64,000 nucleotides of DNA. It comes from Apricaphanius iberus. Its lineage: Eukaryota > Chordata > Actinopteri > Cyprinodontiformes > Aphaniidae. The notes under the pieces were generated by a model that did no database searches, was not told where the DNA came from, and saw only the letters and a list, made by a program, of their open reading frames with translations. The stretch spans positions 2,008,001 through 2,072,000 of the forward strand of contig JAPXFQ010002840.1 of assembly GCA_028564705.1 (NCBI GenBank), read 5' to 3'. The position numbers and the translations under genes are program-made. The stretch's first letter is position 1, and each line of letters opens with the position of its first letter. Below, piece after piece: positions 59,801 through 64,000 of this stretch.

Positions 59801-62800
59801 GCAGCTAACAAGCTAACTAGCTCACAGAGACAATTGTCCATGTTTATCATCAGCCACAGTGGGCTTCCCTTTAAAGTTTGGTTTATGCTTGACGCGTCCG
59901 CGAGGTTCGCACAGCTCCAGGTGGCCATATTACGTCATTCTTGCAACCACGACTCTCCACGCAGCCACCACGGAGACCCAAATTTCTTCACCGTGCACCT
60001 GGGAAATTTTCTAACAAAGTGGACGAACGCCGCGCGTAAAAACATGACGGAATGGCAAGAGCTCCTACTGGTGGAGGTTTGTAAATACAGACATCTTTAT
60101 GATTCGGCCAATAGAGATCACTGTGATCAACTGTGTTTTAATGGACGAGTGGACCATCTCCTTTTTTGTCTTTTTTCCTAAGTAAACAGCATGAAAGTTC
60201 TTCTTTGTTTAAGCTCATGGGTGTCGGCATCTTGTAAACAACAGTGATTACTACTGTACTTCTACTATGGTGTAGTGTTGTATGCATGCCGTAGAGCCCT
60301 ACGCCGCCCCCTATAGTCTTCAAGAATATTTGCTCTCAGCAGGGACAAGCCGCAAAAAGTATAAACGCTGCTAGAAGGCATTTCAGCCAGTTCCGCACGT
60401 CTCATTTCCCGCGTTTTTGAAATAGTTATTATGAAGGTACGAAAGTACTCTTCAGGCACATCTCTTTCCCTCTAACATGTTGTTTCTTCACGTCTGTTTG
60501 AGCTTCCTGAGATTTTCTATCAGATATATTTGGTCTACTCTACAGATGTAACTATAATAAGTTTACTCCTTCAGTTTGAACCGAGTAGGTGAAACGTCAA
60601 TAAGTCTTCAACGTCAGTCTCTTCATTGAGATCCAATAATTATGCCATATTCCCCACATGCGTTTACTAATAATAATTTAACACTAAACATTACTAATCT
60701 TGAAATAATTTTCCCATAACAATTTATAATACATTGTTGTTTATAATATATTATGTTAACATTTAAAATTTGAACATATTGAAAATATATCTTATCTACT
60801 TTTCTAAAGCACCTGCCCTGGAAATAGATGAAAATCTTGATGAAACTAAGACCGGATCTTTAAATCTGACCTCAGTTCTATTAGTCTAATCTCATCAACT
60901 CGTGTATAATGTTTCAAAGCCTACTCTGTACTCCACAGATGTTACTTCTTTCCTTACATTCAATGGGTTTTGATAACTGTGGACTCCTTTGATGCATTGC
61001 CTCTTTGTGTGTTTTTCCACCCTGAGATTCCAGATTACTTGACAAACAGCACTATGTCACACTGATGGAATACCTATGTCCCGGATTGACTCCTCATCTT
61101 GCAGCCATGGGGGTCATGCAAAATTTCTCTGCGGTGCTCCGTGTGCAAATAAAGAATGTTCCACTCTGGTCTGAAAATGCTCTTTAATTGCTCCTGAAAT
61201 GCCATCTGTCTGATGGAGCAAACAGGACTCTTTTTTCTCTCCTTTCCCTACCAGTGGAGCTCCACATTCCTCCAAAGTTTCCAGTCACTGCTTAGATGTG
61301 TATTTAAAATATTGTTCCATTAAGTCTTTATACTTTGACTTGCTGGGTTAGGAACGTATATACATGGTTTGTTCAAAACCTGGAAGCACCTGGGTAAACT
61401 TATTGCCTTTACATATTATGTACAGTATTAAATAACCATGACATAATTACAAAAATAAAAAGTAGGGGGAAAAAAAACGTATAGAGAAAGTATTTTGTTA
61501 CTGCGATGCATGTGACTTCCAAAATACTGTTTCCATGGCTGTTTTTTCTAATAAACTAGAAAGACTATATTCACTTGTTATGTATGGCCATGGTCAGAAC
61601 ATTCAATGCACTCATCATAGGCATGACATTTATTACATTTGTGGTTTGGACTAAGAGTAATTTACAAAAAAAATTCAAGGTGAAATGGTTAATTTTGGGG
61701 GGATTGTATGTAATCAACATAAAAATACTACCCAACCTTCAACTATTGAACTTTTGTAAGTATATAAAACTCCAATATTTCTTCTATTTGTGCAATGCAT
61801 AGTGATACAGGCCCACAGCATCATGCTGCCACATCTCATAGTGCTTTAGGTTTCATTTTAGGTTTAATTTCTTCTATTATCTTTATTTTTGCCAAATAGC
61901 TTAACCTTTGTCTGGTCTAATCCCAAACCAATTCTCCGGAAGGTATTTGGGTTGTCCATGTAGGCAGCTTGAAACTTAAGTTGAAACTTAAGTAATTGAT
62001 TGTGGAATTGTCAATCAATGAATCAGATGTTATTTATATAGTGCCTTACAACAGCCAGAAAGGTGCCCAGGGCGCTTTCCAAAATAAAAACACAAATAAA
62101 AAGAAGAACCACAGTAGACAGCGATAAAAAGCACAAAGTTACGTAAAAATAGCAATGGAGTCAGTGGCTACGTGTCGGAAGCTTGTCTGAAAAGATGTGT
62201 CTTCAACTGTGATTCAAAAATGGTGAACTGAGTATACTTTCGAAGCTGTGCTGGAAGTGCGTTCCACTGCTATGGGCCTTGGACGGCAAAAGACCGCCCT
62301 CCAAACTTTTTATATTTGTACTTGGGCGTGACCAGCGAGGTATGTTCAGAGGAGCGCAAAGTTCAGGCTGGTTGGTAAACCGTTACCAACTCAGCGAGAT
62401 AGGCAGGGGCTAGACCATTTATAGCCTTAACAACCATCAGGACCTAACTCCACCCTGAACCGCACTGGGAGCCAGTGGAGAGAGCGGACGACTGGGCTGA
62501 TGTGAGAGCGTTTTGAGGTGTTGGAGAGGAGACGTGCTGCAGCAGTTTGTACCAGCTGAAGCCGATTGAGGAGTGATTGATTAAGTCCAGTGTAGAGGGC
62601 ATTGCAATAGTCAATTCGCGAGCTGATGAAGGCATGGACAGCCTTTTCGAGGTCAGCTTGAGACAGGAATGGTTTGACCTTACAGAATTGTGTTATCTAA
62701 ATCTGGAGACCCAATAGACAATATGATTGATGTCAAAGTAGTTTTTAGCTCATGGCTGTCTTGAGAGTTGGTGACGTTTTTGGGGGTTGTCCAGATGCCT

Positions 62801-63515
62801 GGGCGATATACCGGAAATTTACCGAAACTGAAATGTATGACTGTTACAGAAGTCATTTTGCCCATATGGGTTGATTCAGTATTTTAAAAAAATGAAAAGA
62901 TGTGTTTTAGTTTAACAAGGCTCATATCCCTTTAAGATGCTGACTGAACTACTACAGACTGGTAGACGATGGAGTCATGGGACTCAGAGGGAACAGTGTT
63001 GCCAACGTAGCTAATTTGTTGCTATATTTAGCAAGTCTTTAGACCCTTCTATCGACTCTATTTCAAAAAAGCAACAAATCTAGTGACCACGTTCGCTCCT
63101 CGTCATGTCTCAGTCTAAACTGGACCCTCGGATATACAGAAAGGAGTGGAAAATGAACCCTGAATTTAGAGGAATTAAATCTAAAATAGATGTATTTCAA
63201 CTTTATGTCTTTTGGGTGGAGACACAAGACTATTATTGGGATTTATTTCTTTGTTTTATGGCACAACTTTTTTAATGATCTGAAACTTTGAGAAGACAGT
63301 GCTACATGATGAGAAAGATCCCCTTACCAGATATGGACACAGCTGAGCACTCCAAAAATGATTCCAAATATAAAAGCCAAGGGCACAGCCAGCAAGGAGG
63401 TCAGCAGGCGGTAGAAGAAGAACTTGACCAGCTCGAAGGTGGCGTGGCTTCCTATCCAAACCTTGTCGAAGCTGTGGGAGGAAACTGGCTCTCCTATGAC
63501 ATCCTCGAAACCCAC
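53748..63515 (-). CDS. cav2: Caveolin-2, partial (exons 2 and 3; exon 1 outside the window)
   Basis: Caveolin-2 is a caveolin-1 partner that hetero-oligomerises with it in caveolae and, in mammals, relies on CAV1 to leave the Golgi. The visible CDS joins 63328-63515 (188 nt) and 53748-53898 (151 nt including TGA). Both lengths equal the human CAV2 coding-exon lengths. The join is in phase 2 and completes the Trp of SCVHIW. Exon 2 carries the signature variant FEDVIGEP and the CAV2-specific [11 protein letters not shown], where CAV1 has SFDGVWKAS. Exon 3 encodes a hydrophobic C-terminus starting [10 protein letters not shown] and ending HVQTSEK. Exon 1 (about 50 residues expected) must lie beyond 64000. 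The intron between the exons holds a nested transposon. cav1 follows on the same strand. Confidence 0.93.
54270..54950 (-). pseudogene. Tc1 transposase, C-terminal catalytic part
   Basis: It encodes the DDE catalytic domain of a Tc1 transposase, which cuts and rejoins DNA at terminal repeats. The first Asp is in [12 protein letters not shown], the second in [10 protein letters not shown], and the Glu in [10 protein letters not shown], with spacing consistent with DD34E. The frame is open to the stop (FATKY end). The usual 'PKHT' after DNDP is changed to PNDT. The N-terminal part lies across the LINE insertion at 57.5-57.9 kb. Confidence 0.9.
54955..57508 (-). mobile_element. CR1/Rex1-like LINE nested in the Tc1 element
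   Basis: A 5'-truncated non-LTR retrotransposon of about 2.55 kb in the same orientation as the transposase. It starts inside the AP endonuclease ([11 protein letters not shown], then LGLSDHVMV, which includes the SDH motif). It contains a complete-looking reverse transcriptase: [56 protein letters not shown] and the catalytic [10 protein letters not shown]. After the stop at 55317 a 360-bp 3' UTR ends in 'gattctgattctg'. The Tc1 reading frame resumes exactly on either side, with an apparent 3-bp CAT duplication. The clade name is by motif recall. Confidence 0.88.
55317..57508 (-). pseudogene. LINE ORF2-type protein (partial endonuclease plus intact RT)
   Basis: About 730 uninterrupted codons derive from the LINE: the end of the AP endonuclease, a linker rich in Pro/Ser/Thr, then fingers-palm-thumb of RT with FADD at about two thirds, and a C-terminal region ending [15 protein letters not shown]. 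The open frame can be extended to an ATG at 57581, but codons upstream of 57508 are Tc1 sequence read in a different frame, so that ATG is not the native start. The intact length points to a recent insertion. Endonuclease N-terminus missing. Confidence 0.88.
57509..57879 (-). pseudogene. Tc1 transposase, N-terminal DNA-binding part
   Basis: It encodes the start of the transposase: an HTH ([20 protein letters not shown]), the GRPR-type hook [10 protein letters not shown] and a second HTH up to YRGFTTK, where the LINE begins. The frame then runs briefly into LINE sequence and stops. Regulatory capacity is unknown. Confidence 0.88.
58191..61795. other. cav2 intron 2: AT-rich (TTTA)-type DNA and unassigned repeats
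   Basis: Stretches of ATTTATTT and AAATAAAT at 58560-58700 and 59330-59640 are partly inverted copies of each other ('atttatttccacatttctaa' against 'aaataaataaatgtggaaat'), bracketing a 0.6-kb GC-richer block (58720-59320). A GC-richer block at 59860-60470 ('gcttgacgcgtccgcgaggt') resembles a fish MITE. No gene seen. Confidence 0.4.
61796..61965 (-). mobile_element. Possible Tc1 scrap
   Basis: 'acaggcccacagcatcatgc' followed by 'tgccaca' resembles antisense Tc1 transposase around the conserved GSVMxWxC region. Very short. Confidence 0.35.
62020..62690 (-). mobile_element. L2-like LINE remnant, antisense
   Basis: The minus strand reads [40 protein letters not shown] and [20 protein letters not shown] (about 62450-62640). 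Degraded ORF follows, then a tail whose antisense is 'gatgttatttatatagtgcc' near 62030. One frameshift separates the blocks. It lies in cav2 intron 2. Confidence 0.82.
62691..63320. other. cav2 intron 2, nothing recognised
   Basis: No supported element next to exon 2. Confidence 0.35.
63328..63515 (-). CDS. cav2: cav2 exon 2
   Basis: The exon is 188 nt between a CAACAG acceptor and a GTAAGG donor (63322-63327). It encodes 62 residues plus two bases of the next Trp codon. It contains [16 protein letters not shown], and the hydrophobic loop [15 protein letters not shown] followed by [15 protein letters not shown] separates CAV2 from CAV1 and CAV3. The signature has Gly where the family consensus FEDVIAEP has Ala. 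Confidence 0.95.
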
Positions 63516-63564
63516 CTGTTGGATCACGATAGTCAGAGCAGGCCCAAGTCAAAAGTGAGCAAAC

Positions 63565-63785
63565 AGATGTTTATGGTAAATGCACTGAACTTATCTAGTC
63601 ATACTGACCACTCAAAGCGCTTTACACTGGTGCCACAATCACCCGTTCACACACCTAAACACATTCAACCACCAATACAGAGCTCAGTGGGCAACTTGGG
63701 TTAGAGGCACATTGACATGTGGAAGCTGGAATTGAACCAACAGCCCTCCAATTACAAGCCAACTACTCAACCAAGCGAGCCCAGC
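63565..63785 (-). mobile_element. tRNA-derived SINE, antisense, in cav2 intron 1
   Basis: Reading the minus strand gives a B-box-like GGTTCAATTCCAGC, then 'agtgtaaagcgctttgag' and a 'cataaa' end. The same family as 3330-3530. Nearly full length. Confidence 0.65.
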
Positions 63786-64000
63786 AGAGGCCTCCAACAG
63801 CACATTAATGCTGACAAATAGTATCCATCTCTAAATGTTACTGCTGTATCAAGTATAATTACAAGGGAAACAAATTTAAATCAATTTCTTAAAGAACTCA
63901 TCAGTTTGACAAAGATGTGTTGAACATTTTCATGAAAATTATACAGGTGCCCTCTACAAATGTAATTATTGTAAAAAAAAATGTTTTTTTTTTACTGCAA
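63786..64000. other. cav2: cav2 intron 1 (partial)
   Basis: AT-rich, no feature seen. The intron runs off the window edge. Confidence 0.5.

Larger units (their letters stand above)
53899..63327 (-). other. cav2: cav2 intron 2 (9.4 kb)
   Basis: A phase-2 intron (GTAAGG ... CTGCAG). Nearly half of it is a Tc1 transposon with a CR1/Rex1-like LINE inside. The rest holds (TTTA)n-rich DNA, a possible Tc1 scrap and an L2-like LINE remnant. Confidence 0.9.

Noticed and set aside
63256..63704. Open frames on both strands over cav2 exon 2 (for example 63288-63704 plus)
   Set aside because: They are shadows of the minus-strand caveolin frame.

Overview
The window reads as genomic DNA from a ray-finned (teleost) fish. 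The evidence is intron-split vertebrate genes in an AT-rich background, and an interspersed-repeat set typical of teleosts: L2-like LINEs with a 'gcgctatataaataaactgaattgaa' type 3' tail, a CR1/Rex1-like LINE, a restriction-endonuclease-type LINE, Tc1 and hAT elements, tRNA-derived SINEs, and long (TA)n, (ATAG)n and (AAT)n arrays. The species cannot be fixed from sequence alone.

Only two host genes can be supported, both on the minus strand. They are caveolin-2 (exons 2 and 3, with exon 1 beyond the right edge) followed by complete caveolin-1 (exons 39148-39183, 37475-37639 and 24471-24812; 180 codons). This is the head-to-tail CAV2-CAV1 order known from other vertebrates. All splice phases match the known caveolin gene structures: 165-nt CAV1 exon 2, 188-nt CAV2 exon 2 and 151 coding nt in CAV2 exon 3. 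CAV2 exon 3 is easily missed, because a longer open frame starting from an ATG overlaps it in the wrong phase.

Layout: 1-22.7 kb is intergenic DNA downstream of cav1 (met lies beyond cav1 in other vertebrates, but no met exon was seen). It holds LINE, SINE, Tc1 and hAT remnants, including an antisense 28S rRNA fragment inside a LINE 3' region. 22.7-39.2 kb is cav1 with a long 3' UTR, a 12.7-kb intron 2 and a 1.5-kb intron 1. 39.2-53.7 kb is the cav1-cav2 intergenic spacer, filled with decayed LINEs and MITEs. 53.7-63.5 kb is cav2 exon 3, a 9.4-kb intron 2 carrying a LINE nested in a Tc1 transposon, and exon 2. 63.5-64 kb is the start of cav2 intron 1, with a SINE.

Functionally, the two caveolins are partners. 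CAV1 builds caveolae, and CAV2 hetero-oligomerises with it and depends on it for plasma-membrane delivery in mammals. Everything else is mobile-element material or sequence with no gene that I can see. I found no new operon-like or defence-like system. The most unusual items are the 28S rDNA insertion, the nested transposon with target-site evidence, several MITEs with exact target-site duplications, and a pair of perfect hairpins beside a (TA)n tract.
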